DNA of 64,000 nucleotides. Source: Daucus carota subsp. sativus (Eukaryota > Streptophyta > Magnoliopsida > Apiales > Apiaceae). Shown piece after piece: positions 1 through 11,060 of the stretch (its first letter is position 1; every line of letters starts with the position of its first letter). The position numbers and the translations under genes are program-made. The notes under the pieces are model-generated. The model saw nothing but the letters and a program-made list of their open reading frames with translations. It was not told the DNA's origin and ran no database searches. The stretch lies in NCBI RefSeq assembly GCF_001625215.2, contig NC_030383.2, forward strand, positions 57,526,949 to 57,590,948. The letters are read 5' to 3'.

Positions 1-2690
1 TTCTCAAAGCTCCATCGATTATTTTCTGTAGCACTGCTGGAGTCTGTTATATTCAGCCTTTTTACTGCAACAGTCTCACCATTAAACAGTTTGGCCTTGT
101 ACACAGTTCCAAATCCTCCTCTTCCAATGCAGTACCTTTCACTGAAATCTTCAGTGGCTCTCACGATATCACTAAATGTAAACCTCCCTTCTCTTTCCCA
201 AATCAGTGACTTAAAGTTCTTGGAATTGATCGCCTCTAAATCATGTTTCTTGATTTTTTTTTGACATATTAAACATCCAACAATAACAATAGTCCCAGAA
301 ACTAAGAGACTGACCCCTGCAACACTGCCACCAATTATTGATTTTTTACTGGACTTCGATGATTTGAAAGACAAATCCGGACATGGGGACAATCCTTTAG
401 CATCTCCACACAGAAGAGGGTTTCCATTAAAAACTTTTTCCACTGTGTGTGGGAACAAGGGTATAGGGCCAGACAAGTTATTATAAGATAAATCAATAGT
501 GTCCAAACTAATCATGCCCGTAGATAGGGAGGAGGAAATTTTACCTGAGAGCTGATTGTGTGAAAGATTTAAATTTTGCAAAACCTTCAGTTTTGCCAAA
601 TTAGAAGGAATGGTGCCTGAAAGTGAATTGCTACTCAGGTCCAAAGTAATTTGCAACTGAACCAAATTGCCAAGTTCAGATGGTATTACTTCTGAAAAAC
701 TGTTCTGGCTTAAGTTCAGGCTCAATAAGCTCTCACAATTCCCAAGATCTTTCGGTATGCTTCCCTTCAATTTGTTTGAAGACAAATCAAAATAGTTGAG
801 CTTTGATAGTTTGCCTAAACTCTTAGGGATGTCTCCAGTCAAATGATTACGGCTCAAGTTGAATTTCAACAACTGGATCAAATTTCCCATTTCATTCGGA
901 ATCTGACCTGTCAACTCATTCGATTCCAGCTGCAAAATTTGCAAATTCTTTAAGTTTCCAAGCTCAGCTGGGATGGCACCTGAAATTTTGTTCTGTGACA
1001 TTTCCATGTTTGCAAGACTTTCATACTTTCCCCACTTGGAGGATAGTTCACCCGTAAATTTATTGCCGCTCAGAGATATGAAAACAAGATATGGATGAAA
1101 ACCAAATGCTTCAGAAACATTTCCAGAGAACTGGTTTTTATCAAGACGGACTCTACTCAATGTGGAGCACTTTCTCAGGCATGATGGCAGGACCCCTGAA
1201 AAATTGTTTGCAGTTACTGTAATCCATGAAAGGGTTAAACTACTGCACAATCCTTCTGGCAATTTTCCGGAGAATCTGTTGAACGAAAAATTAACAGTGG
1301 ACAGATTGAGATTCTTTTTTCCAAAGTCCTTCGGAAGGCTACCAGAAAACCTGTTATTGTGAAGATGAATTAAGTTCAAGTGACTTAATTCCGCAATTGT
1401 ATCAGGCAGCTCTCCATTAAATTGACAACTTTGGAGATCAAGAGTTTCCAGCTGTGTCAAGTTTCCAATCTCAGGTGGAATAGTTCCACTAAGATTATTG
1501 GAGAACAACTGTAAGAGCACCAATTTGGTGAGCTTTCCTATTGTTGCTGGAATTGAACCTTCTAGATGGTTTCCTGACAAGTCTAATTCCAGAAGCTCTT
1601 TCAAATTTCCAATCTCTCTGGGAATTCTTCCTCTGAATTTATTACTATACAGATACAGGTATGTGAGATTTGTCAACATACCAATTTCAGGAGGAATATT
1701 ACCCGTAAAGGTATTATTTTTCATGTATAGTTCTGTTAACTGAGACCAGTTGCTGATGAAATGTGGTGACAGCTCACCAGAGAGAAAATTGTCTGAAACG
1801 TCGAGTTGGGAAATTTGTGTAAGATTTGAAAACGACAAAGGCAAAGGCCCGGTAAGAGAATTCACAGCCAGAGCCAAGAAGGTGAGCTTGGTGCACAAGC
1901 CAAGCTCAGGAGGAATACTAGAATTCAAATAATTTTCTTTGAGATCAAGAGTTTGAAGCTGCCTAAGTTGACCTATTGAAGAAGGAATTGGCCCTGTGAA
2001 GTTATTCCTTCCTAGGCGAAGTTCTTCTAGCTTGAAAAGCTTGGAAATATTTCTTGGCAGTAAGCCTGTCAACTCATTCCTCGACAAATCAAGAAAAATT
2101 AAGTTCCTTAAATTTATCACATAAAATGGAAATCCGGAAGCAAGCTCATTGTAGTATAAGCTGAGGTATGTCAAAATTGGCATGTCCGAAAACAGAGACC
2201 AGTCTGGACTAGCCAAGTAATTTGAGCCCAAGTCCAAATGTTGCAGCTTCTGAAGATGACTAATTTGGTAAGGAATGGTACCATTTATATAATTGTCGTA
2301 AAAGCTCAAGTACTGAAGCTCTGCCAGGTCTCCAATCCCTCCCGGTATAACGTCTGACAGCAGGTTGTGACTCATGTCCAAAGAACTGAGGTTCGGAAAT
2401 GAACCAAAACTGAAGTGAGCAAGTGTTCCATTAAGGTCTTGACCAGAAACATTGAGCTTCGAAACTGTTCCTGCAGAATTGCAGGTAATGCCAGTCCAGT
2501 TACAAAGGTTTTCGAGACTGCTTGAGGACCAGGAACTGAGAGAAGCAGATGGTAATAAACTGCTCTTCCATTTGACAAGAGCTTCTGCCTCAGTTCTTAG
2601 TGATGGTGTTATTTTTTGTGGAGCTACTGAGATGATCAAAAGAACATGCAGCAGTAGAAAAACAAGTGGATTATGAAGTAAGCTGGCCAT
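1..2690 (-). CDS. MIK2-like LRR receptor kinase, copy A (3' end beyond window)
   Basis: This is a plasma-membrane LRR receptor kinase. The frame opens at the ATG at 2688-2690 and runs without a stop to the window edge, about 896 codons. It has a hydrophobic signal peptide, an LRRNT cap with the paired cysteines of the form CNWTGITC, a long run of LRRs, a second cysteine pair (LCG...CP), a transmembrane segment and the start of the kinase domain including the glycine-rich loop and VAVKRLN. The edge cuts it in kinase subdomain III. It is almost identical to the copy at 19758-23467 (offset 20783) except in the signal peptide, where it is two residues longer and clearly diverged. At the codon where that copy has a stop, this one reads CAA (Gln). 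The family resembles MDIS1-interacting receptor-like kinase 2; the ligand is unknown. It is probably functional, but its last exon is not visible. Confidence 0.9.
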   Translation of the reverse strand, partial: MASLLHNPLVFLLLHVLLIISVAPQKITPSLRTEAEALVKWKSSLLPSASLSSWSSSSLENLCNWTGITCNSAGTVSKLNVSGQDLNGTLAHFSFGSFPNLSSLDMSHNLLSDVIPGGIGDLAELQYLSFYDNYINGTIPYQISHLQKLQHLDLGSNYLASPDWSLFSDMPILTYLSLYYNELASGFPFYVINLRNLIFLDLSRNELTGLLPRNISKLFKLEELRLGRNNFTGPIPSSIGQLRQLQTLDLKENYLNSSIPPELGLCTKLTFLALAVNSLTGPLPLSFSNLTQISQLDVSDNFLSGELSPHFISNWSQLTELYMKNNTFTGNIPPEIGMLTNLTYLYLYSNKFRGRIPREIGNLKELLELDLSGNHLEGSIPATIGKLTKLVLLQLFSNNLSGTIPPEIGNLTQLETLDLQSCQFNGELPDTIAELSHLNLIHLHNNRFSGSLPKDFGKKNLNLSTVNFSFNRFSGKLPEGLCSSLTLSWITVTANNFSGVLPSCLRKCSTLSRVRLDKNQFSGNVSEAFGFHPYLVFISLSGNKFTGELSSKWGKYESLANMEMSQNKISGAIPAELGNLKNLQILQLESNELTGQIPNEMGNLIQLLKFNLSRNHLTGDIPKSLGKLSKLNYFDLSSNKLKGSIPKDLGNCESLLSLNLSQNSFSEVIPSELGNLVQLQITLDLSSNSLSGTIPSNLAKLKVLQNLNLSHNQLSGKISSSLSTGMISLDTIDLSYNNLSGPIPLFPHTVEKVFNGNPLLCGDAKGLSPCPDLSFKSSKSSKKSIIGGSVAGVSLLVSGTIVIVGCLICQKKIKKHDLEAINSKNFKSLIWEREGRFTFSDIVRATEDFSERYCIGRGGFGTVYKAKLFNGETVAVKRLNITDSSSATENNRWSFE

Positions 2691-2734
2691 TAGTGTTTTT
2701 ATATTTGGTTGGAATCTAGTAAGATCTCTTGGGA

Positions 2735-2743
2735 GATTTATAG
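2735..2743 (-). promoter_or_regulatory. TATA box of receptor kinase copy A
   Basis: CTATAAATC on the minus strand lies about 45 bases upstream of the ATG. The same nonamer sits at the same distance in the other receptor copies and in the receptor-like protein genes at 53-64 kb, which supports it as a core promoter element. Confidence 0.6.
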
Positions 2744-3493
2744 TAGTGTGCCTAATGTTAGGCCACAAATATAAATTATTTCTTTGCGGAAGTACCAATT
2801 ACACTAGCTTGACTCTACAGTGAGTCTTCATCAGTGAACTAACAGAGCAATTTCTTGTGTCTACTTTGTGGCACATGTTCATATCAAAAATCAACAAAAA
2901 TTCTGCTTTATAGCTCTTTGTATCATTACAAACATTGATTTATTAAGCACTCAAGAATGTTGACATTACAAAAGCAACGATAACATGGAAAAATCACACA
3001 CCGTTCCGAAATCTCGAATTTCGACCATATTTCATTATCACGAAGAAAAATTTATTACTACCAATATCAACCATTTCTTTCCTCCTTTTTTACATTTCAA
3101 AATGTACCAAATATCGTTTGACATAAAAATCAACTACCCTAGTAAAATTAGCGTTCCCCCTGTCTCATTGAATTGAGTTGTATAAACTTGGTACGCAGGG
3201 TTGGCACGCATTTTAACGCTAGAATATAATTTCAGCTATTGTTTTATTTTATTTTCCAAATATAAATTTATTGTTTGAATTTTTTATAAATGAGTGGAAG
3301 GAGGGAGTATATTTTAGTGACACAAAGATTTATATTTTTTTACATTCCAGGAAATTGTTTTACCCTAATTTTAGGGATCAAGTATCTGATTTCGGGTTTC
3401 CAGTTATAACATATTTAAGAATCAGCAAGTCTTGAATACTCATTGTCAAATATTTACACAAACATACAAACTTATATAGATTCAGGGTTGAGC

Positions 3494-3612
3494 ACGGTCG
3501 GATAGCTTAGGTGGTTAATATCTTATCTTCTGTCGTCCCAATCCTGACAGCTTATCCTTTGTCCTCCCAGATCCTGGTTCGACTCTAACAGCTTACAATT
3601 TATACTCACTTG
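3494..3612 (+). mobile_element. tRNA-derived SINE fragment
   Basis: The segment has a pol III A-box-like stretch (TAGCTTAGGTGGTTAA) followed about 60 bases later by a B-box-like stretch (GGTTCGACTCT). It interrupts sequence that is continuous in the paralogous copies near 10.4, 14.45 and 24.3 kb. Its ends are approximate. Confidence 0.5.
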
Positions 3613-5267
3613 TAATTGTGGATTTGGTCACATGAATAGCTTACTTTTGACAATAAGCTTATTAGGCAGAAAAAAGCATTCTGCAGGAACCTAAAAGCTT
3701 TTTGAAATCTATCCACAATTTTGGGCTGGAAGAATCATGGAAGATTTAAGTGATATGTTCTCATTATGGTTTTTTCATGCTCTTTATATTATATTTTATA
3801 ATAGATATTCACAGTTTTTCTGCCGTAAGGATTGGGGTAGAATTTAACTGATTATTGATTAATATAATAAATAAAATCTCAGAGATGATCTTTAAGTACT
3901 TTTTGTTCTGTTCTCCGAGATGATGCATCTCTGATCAAATATCAGTACTCTGTTCTACATTCAGGTAGTTTAAATTCTGAAACACAATTCGGGAAAAGAA
4001 AGTGTGTTTATTAAATGAGCTAGATATGGCCTACATCATGCCCATGCAGTTTTTGATCATTTATTTAATTGAGCTATTTGGGTTAATGAAACCATGGATT
4101 TCAATAAGCCTCGTCAACAAAAATTTTTATGTTCTTTTATTTTACATTGTATTAGATTTTCTCCTATATACTATTATTTATAGGAGAAAATGCCCACTTT
4201 AACAGAATTTTTAATATGTGGTGTCCAAAATATCACTTTTCGATACAAGTGCCTTTAATATCATATCAAACTCGCATAATCGATATGTGTGTATCAAATT
4301 CAGGTTCTTTTGCTTTTTGCACGTCTCTGCCTTGTTTTGCCCCTCTTGAATCTGAGTTATTCATCCTCTCCATTCATTCACTCTAACATCGTCTTCCAAT
4401 AATGGTTATACATGTGGGTAAACAAATCTCCAGATCTCCTTTTACACACATATACTAATTACCACATTGCCTTAATTTTTTTATTATAAAACATGCGTAT
4501 ACGACAAAACAAATCTGAAACATTAATACATACGCACAGTGTGTATGCGTGTTGTTACAAACTAAGAACATGCACGCATCTCATTTATGCGTGTCCCATA
4601 CACACATTTGCAGATTGCGCATCAGAGTCGTTATTTTGGTCACATTTTATGTACACTGATATTTTGGTCGAGATAAGACGAGAATGAGAGAATATTGACA
4701 TTCATCCTATTTATAGGCATTTGTTGTAACACTCATATCTTTTTAAAATCTAATTTTATTAGAACATGTCCAATAAGATTTGTTAAAATTAGTTGACTAA
4801 ATTGGACCTGATAATTTATAATATTTTCGTTTAACCTATAAGAGCAACTCCAACTATATATGAAAAACTTTTAACTATATATCAAATAAATTTAATTATC
4901 ATAATTGTTCAATATTAATTTACATTCATAGTATTATTTTGACGTATGTTAGAAACATCGATGTTGAATATTTAACAATTATAACTATTTCACATAAAAA
5001 AAATTATAACTAGAATGGGATTGTGTAAGTAATTAATAATTATGCAATATATAACTCTCGAACACATAAATATATTAAAAATATTATTTGAGTTTAGAAG
5101 CTCATGAACTAGTACAAATTTTGAAGCCTAAATATTTTTGCGTCTATTTATAATATAATTCTTATGATGATTTAGACTTATATATCTTACAAATTAGTAG
5201 TTGTTCTAATATTATTGGGATGATCCAAAGTCGAATCCAATATACCCATCACTTCGGCTATCAAATA

Positions 5268-5571
5268 CTCCCTCCGTCCCAATCAATTCTATACAGTTTC
5301 CTTTTTGGAATGTCCCATCATTTCTATACATTCCCAAAATAGCAACTTTTTATAATATAAAACACTACTACACACACTACATTCTCCCACTATCTCCATT
5401 ATATAATAATATATAAAAACACTATTACACCCACTACCTTACTCCACTATCTCAAATCTATTTGGGTCCCACCACTTTACCCACTTTCCATCTAACTTTA
5501 CTCATTTCTTACACTTTTTCTTGGTCTCCGTGTCCGGTCCCAACGTATATAATTCATTGGGACGGAGGGAG
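5268..5571. mobile_element. Stowaway-type MITE
   Basis: The inverted ends CTCCCTCCGTCCCAAT and ATTGGGACGGAGGGAG are flanked by TA on both sides (5266-5267 and 5572-5573). Length is about 304 bases and no coding capacity is seen, as expected for a Tc1/mariner-derived MITE. Confidence 0.85.
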
Positions 5572-6475
5572 TAGTGCTCAATTTGTTAAATATTATAGTT
5601 TGAGTAATAATATGTCACTTTTTTGAATACAGAAGAGAAACCGAGCTGAACAGTGATTCATGAAAACAAAAATGATGCTGAAACTAGATCATAATCGTAT
5701 CAAAATCAATCAGCTTGTTAGGTAGATATTGTCTTGTACTGTTCAATATAAACATAGATAATAGTAAATGGATGTTGTTCGCTTCAAGCCCTCCAAGGCT
5801 CCAACACAGAAAATCTGAACCTGAAGATCAAATTGAAGAAGACGATGATCTCTAAGAAGGCCCAACTGCTCATAGCGAGTCTCATTATAGTGCACGAAAA
5901 TCTTTATCAAGCTTCATCTTCATACATGAAACCTAGCAACAGTTAAATTTTATGTTTTTAATGTAAGTTATCACACCTTCCATGAAAGTTAACAATATTG
6001 TTTCTCTTGCGTTTTATAGGTGCAAGTTTTTTTTCTAGACGGTCTAACCCATTTACATTATAAAAATATTACTTTCGGTAAAAAAAATAATGACGTTACT
6101 TTTACCATGGAAATTGCCACTAAAAAATTGATGGTGGTATACGGTTTTAATATTAATACTTTCTATTCTAAAAATCGGTGATTAATCACGATTAGTCACC
6201 GATTAATTCTTGTTGCATAACTCATCGAACTGATTAATTCTCCGATTAATCACCGATCAATCCGATTAATCTCCGATCTATTTAATTACTCCCCGATTAA
6301 TCTTTGTTCCGTGACTTCACCGATTAAATCCGATTTACACTTTTTACAACACTGTTAATACCAATATATTGTTCTCCCCTTCATTATCAAAAGGCGGACA
6401 TAAGTCAATAATATTGGTAGCTACCAGGTACGTGCTCAAGTTCGCATGGGAGATCAAAGCTTATATACAATTGTT

Positions 6476-6484
6476 TATAAATAG
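6476..6484 (+). promoter_or_regulatory. TATA box of secreted peptide gene 1
   Basis: TATAAATAG lies 54 bases upstream of the ATG in a block of about 100 bases that is conserved before all three peptide genes. Conservation of the promoter block suggests that each copy was duplicated with its own promoter. Confidence 0.65.
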
Positions 6485-6537
6485 ACGCATAAATCAATGG
6501 ATGTAATAAAGATATATATCAGCTAGTACCGGTATAC

Positions 6538-7503
6538 ATGGCTTCATTCTCTAGGGCAAGATTTATTTATTTTATCACAGTGGCTGTTATTATACTGCAG
6601 CTCGTTTTCTCACAAGCAGGTTTGTCTCTTGTTATTATATTTTTTTCCTCCAAAAATATTTATTTTTACTTTCTAAATATTTTTTAAAAATTGTATATGT
6701 ATTTTAAGTGTATTAAAAAATTGTTCTACTTCATTTTATATTAGTATCTTGAATATAAAAGTTTGTATCCATTTTCTTATTAAAGATAAAATTTTAAAAG
6801 TAATATTAAAATATTCTTTTTGATATATGTTTGCTAATAAGAAGATAAATAAAATTAATTAATAATACATCGTGATCTTATCAACTTCCAATAACTATAA
6901 TACAAATATTAAAAAATATATAATATGCAACAAGAAAATATTGCGATATATATACAGACTACTAATCAAATACAAATCAAAAGGAATTGCATTCATTTTC
7001 TTCTATTTTTATAATTTAATAAACAAACACCCTGGAGCTTCTTGTTTACATAAGTAGGGCTTGTTGTTTAGATAAGCATATCCTTAAAAAAACTTATATA
7101 CAATATTATATTTTCATTGTATCGTATGACTTCTTTTTGTAGTCATAAATCATTCATTAAGACAATTTGAGAATTAATCCAATTGAATTCTAATAAAAGA
7201 CATGATATGTTTTGTTAAATATAAAATCTAATAATGTTTGTTTGCAATCGAATCATGTTAAATATATAGTGATTAAATTTGTGTTGTATATAGTGGGATA
7301 AATGAAAATGTAGGTAATATAACTAATTATAATTGGTTTCGAACATTTCAAACTTATAAAATACATTAATAATAATGATTTAATCCTTGTTTTTATCTGC
7401 AGCTGATCAGATAGATAAAGATAAAGATGACAGACATCCTCCTTCTCGACCCGGGCGTAGCCGTGGAGGAGGAAGAGCTCCCCATGCAGCTAATAATGAT
7501 TAA
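6538..7503 (+). CDS. Small secreted peptide precursor 1 (two exons, 60 aa)
   Basis: Exon 1 is 6538-6619 and exon 2 is 7403-7503, joined by a GT-AG phase-1 intron. The product is 60 aa. Exon 1 encodes a signal peptide starting MASFSRARFIYF with a hydrophobic core and a likely cleavage after SQA. Exon 2 encodes an acidic/lysine linker and a C-terminal segment PPSRPGRSRGGGRAPHAAN, rich in Pro, Arg and Gly, ending in ND. There are no cysteines in the mature part, which is typical of post-translationally modified signalling peptides. The tail partly matches the CEP/PIP layout (P-x-x-P-G-x-S-x-G-x-G). The TATA box, intron position, signal peptide and 3' UTR (AATAAA near 7698) are conserved in three copies. 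I do not recognise a named family. A receptor kinase lies upstream on the other strand and a broken NPF transporter downstream. Confidence 0.75.
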
Positions 7504-8449
7504 TAACTCATAAATCATGGTTTACAAGATCCTCGAAGCATATATAGAAATCAATTTATAATACAAAACGGATCATCGTTTCGACTGATCCATTAGTTAA
7601 TTATGTGTTGATTAAAATATTTTAAATATTGCATTTTCTCTTCCCATTTGTATTGAGTTTACTTATTTTTGGTTGTATTGATATTAACGGCTGAAATAAT
7701 AAAGAGCAAGGAATAAAATTGTTACTGTATTGTACCATAAATTAGCTAGGTTTTATACTTCTCTCTAAGGTCATATCAACTGATTAATAAATTTATGTAT
7801 TACTATATAAATCGTATATAATACCAGTGACCGAAGTATGAAGGTGCACTTTCCGAAAAAGAAATATGACATCCTAGAAAATGTTTTTCAACTTTTTGTA
7901 CTTATATTATAGACAAGATTTTTTTAGTACTCCTGAAATTTATACATATTATCTCTAAAATTTATTTTTGACAAGTCACTTAGATTTTTAGATATGAATT
8001 TTGCATGTCGGAGATAATCTTAGTAAAGTAAGGGGTTAGTCCACGATCACAACATGCAGGCAGACAATTATAGTTGTTTTCTTCACCATATATAACACAT
8101 GCCATATAATAAGCCTTGTTGTCGCAGATATTCTTTATACTTATAACTTAAACAATTGATGATAACTAATATATATATAAGCAGCTGCATCTGTAAATTA
8201 CTAGAAAAAACTAAGAAGTGGCGACTATATTCATGAATAAATTGGATACATGTTTTTGTTCTTTTACCAACATGAATATCTAAGAGGGTCAGATTCAGAT
8301 ATAAGAACTCACTTCATTGTGAAACTATGATAAATACAGTTTAACAATGCTACAAGATTCAGTAATATTTATCCCGCATTTCGGCAGAAAGTATCTGCAT
8401 TAAGGAACTGACTTAAATATCTGGATGGTTTATAAAGTTTAAGGTGGAA
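7504..8449 (+). other. Peptide 3' UTR and NPF 5' flank
   Basis: The first 270 bases are the peptide 3' UTR, shared with copies after 16256, 27505 and the relic at 10815. From about 8040 the sequence is NPF 5' flank, shared with 11.95-12.3 and 28.2-28.6 kb. No other gene is seen. Confidence 0.6.
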
Positions 8450-9206
8450 ATGACAATGGAGAAAAAGTAGTTGAAGAGAAAGGGAAGAAGAGTACACTGA
8501 AGATGGAACAGTTGATCTCAAGGGTAATCCTGTGCTGAGATAGAAAACAGCGAGATGGAGAGCTACTTATTTCATTATAGGTATGTCAAAACTGTTAACT
8601 GACCAAATCTTCTGAGAAAACCTCGAGTTGTTGGGAGTATGTCTTAACCAATAATCATATTATATCTCACTGAGTTCTCATATCATGTTAAATTAAAATC
8701 TCAAGATGTTGAGAGGAAGGTTTATCAGAATCATATTATATTTTAATAAAAAACATGTTGCTTATTCACTTATCAGTGAAAAAAATTATATGATTTTATT
8801 TTTTATGTTCATCCAAAAATACTACTTACATGGACGTATGTGGTGAAAATATGTGAAAAAAGTCAAACATGTTATAAAATGATTACAAAGTATTTAAAAG
8901 TATAGTGAAAAGTTAAGTTTTAGCTTGCTACGACAAAAGATAAATGTTTTATCACTATGTTTAATTTCGATAACGATTTGTAGCATATGAAGCATTTGAG
9001 AGGATGGCGTTTTATGGAATCTCGACAAATCTGGTGTTGTATCTATCAAAGAAGCTGCATGAAGGAACTGTAAAATCTTGAAACAATGTCACCAACTGGG
9101 TTGGCACCGTCTGGCTTACCCCCATTCTGGGTGCCTACATAGCCGATGCTCATCTCGGCCGGTACTGGACTTTCATCATTTCAGCCATCATCTATCTCGG
9201 GGTATT
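8450..9206 (+). pseudogene. NPF5-like transporter pseudogene, exons 1-2 only
   Basis: Exon 1 (8450 to about 8581) and exon 2 (8984-9201) match the intact gene at 28626. Exon 1 has a one-base insertion giving an early TAG and a second TAG in the conserved VLRS region. Exon 2 has a TGA where the intact gene encodes the SSNN stretch. Similarity to the NPF gene stops just after the exon 2 donor, and exons 3 and 4 are absent. The copy cannot make a transporter. Confidence 0.85.
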
Positions 9207-9551
9207 AGGCGTCAGAAGGAACCAGGTCATCCACTTGAGACCATTAGGCCTGGTCTGCATGGGGGAACATTTATACTCGTACTTGCACAATCCATGATAT
9301 TTCTAAGCATGGTGTTTAAATCCTAAACAATATATATATCAACTCTAAGACATTTTATCAAGAATTCGCATAAAATCAAAATCAAAATCAAATGTCATCC
9401 ATTAAAATTTAATAATTAAAAACAATCCATTAAAATCTCCGTTGAATACACCCTCCTAAGTTTATATTTTTTTACATTCCACGAAATTGTTTTTATCCTA
9501 ATTTTGGGGATCAAGTATCTGGTTTCTGTTTTCCAGTTATAACATATTTAT

Positions 9552-10302
9552 GTACCAACACTTTAGTACATATTGCCACACTTATAAATATGACCGTGTA
9601 TGATCATATTACTAATTACGATTAAAGTCGGTCGAATATAAAATATGATTGGTTCTTGTCAAACTTGTAAACATGACCACAGTTGGTCCAATTAATAAAT
9701 GCGATCAAAATCGGTCATACCTAGCTTTCAGAGATTCTGAAATATTATGCGGGAAATTTCTCGTTCAAAAAAAAAATATGACCGACTTTATTATTGACCG
9801 ATTCTAGTCAAATATAGCGACGTCGTCATAAATTTTACTAGAGGAAAGTTTTGCCTCCTAAATTTTGTGGGTCCTATTTTATAAATATGACTAGATAAAT
9901 ATAAACGCCATTTGATATAACTTTATCAGTCATATTTAACGACAGTCAAATTTATTTGGCCATATTTACTTTTGACTTATACATTTCTTGATTTGACCTT
10001 AATTATGATATACTCCCTCGGTCACATCAGGTAGTTTACGTTCACTGTTTGCACGTATTTTGAGACTCTTATAAAGTATAGTTTAATAACGTATTTTTAA
10101 GTTTTTTCTTTTTTTGAATATAAGTTTAAACGTCAAACTTTTTTTCAGGATTTTATTTAAAATTAAATATATAATGTAAGTATACTTTACAGGAGTCTTA
10201 AAATGCTGTGTCAAAAAGTAACGTCAACAACTGGTGGGACAGAGGAGTAGCTAATAGTCATATTTGAGACCGGTCGTATTTAACCAGTCACTTTAACCAT
10301 AT
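9552..10302. mobile_element. Inserted element with repeated TATGACCG-type motifs
   Basis: Short motifs such as TATGACCG and GGTCATA recur in both orientations. The paralogous spacer near 14.33-14.38 kb runs continuously across the site, so about 750 bases were inserted here. The class is not clear and the ends are approximate. Confidence 0.4.
10013..10247. mobile_element. Stowaway-type MITE nested in an older insertion
   Basis: The ends CTCCCTCGGTCACATCA and TGGTGGGACAGAGGAG are inverted copies with TA on each side (10011-10012 and 10248-10249). It lies inside the insertion at 9552-10302 and so is younger than it. Confidence 0.7.
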
Positions 10303-10814
10303 TTACGCAAACACGAGGGAGTTAGAGTTCCCCCGCTAAAACAAAAACTTATATGAATTCAGAGTTCAATGTACTGTACATGAATGTGATTCATGTTTGT
10401 TTTGGATTTGGTCACAGAAATAGCGTACTTTTGACAATAAGATTATTATGCAGAAAAAACATGCATTATGCAGGAACCTTGAACCTCTTTTAAATTTATT
10501 CACAATTTCCGGCCCGAAGAATCGGGGAAGAATTTAGGATATATGTTCTCATTATAATTTATAGTTTCATCATATTCTTTCTATGATTAAAGTGATGAAT
10601 GATACTCTTCGGTCCCATTCAAAAAGTAAGAACAATGATGGGACATTCGACATATATAAAATGAGTATACATAGTGAAAAAAAATTGTGGAGTTAGTTAA
10701 ATTTTATAAATTTATAAAATTGTACTATAAGTAAATTTGAATTGAAAAGTATCTAGTGTGATTGGTTGAATTTTAAATTATAAATTTTACTATATATACA
10801 GTAAGTTTTCAAAT

Positions 10815-11060
10815 CATGGTTTACAACATCCTAGCTTGGAGGATAGATACAAATGGAACATCATTTCGACTGAGCCAATTAATTACTCAAGTGTTGGTTA
10901 AAATATATTTAATATGTATTTTTTTCTCGTGCCATATGGATTGAGTTTACTTATTTTTTGTTGTATTGATGTTAACTGTTTGAAATAATAAAGAGCAAGG
11001 ATTAAAGTTGTCACTGTATCATATCGATCCATTAGGTTTTATACTTCCCTAAGATCATAT
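10815..11060 (+). pseudogene. 3'-UTR relic of a fourth peptide gene
   Basis: This stretch matches the 3' UTRs after the three peptide genes, from the ATCATGGTTTACAA segment through AATAAAGAGCAAGG. No exon 1 or exon 2 sequence precedes it. It marks a module copy whose peptide coding part has been deleted. Confidence 0.7.

Larger units (their letters stand above)
2744..6475. other. Intergenic: duplicated receptor 5' flank and decayed repeats
   Basis: No gene is seen here. The first 250 bases are the receptor 5' flank, repeated near 13.3, 18.2, 23.5 and 25.6 kb. A degenerate Stowaway-like element ends near 3309. The stretch around 3366-3410 and 3620-3700 recurs near 9.5-10.5, 14.3-14.55 and 24.2-24.4 kb. 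Around 6160-6350 there is a cluster of short CGATTAATC-type repeats in both orientations. Confidence 0.6.

Noticed and set aside
9078-9326. Plus-strand frame of 82 codons
   Set aside because: It is an out-of-frame reading of the broken NPF exon 2 and the sequence after it.
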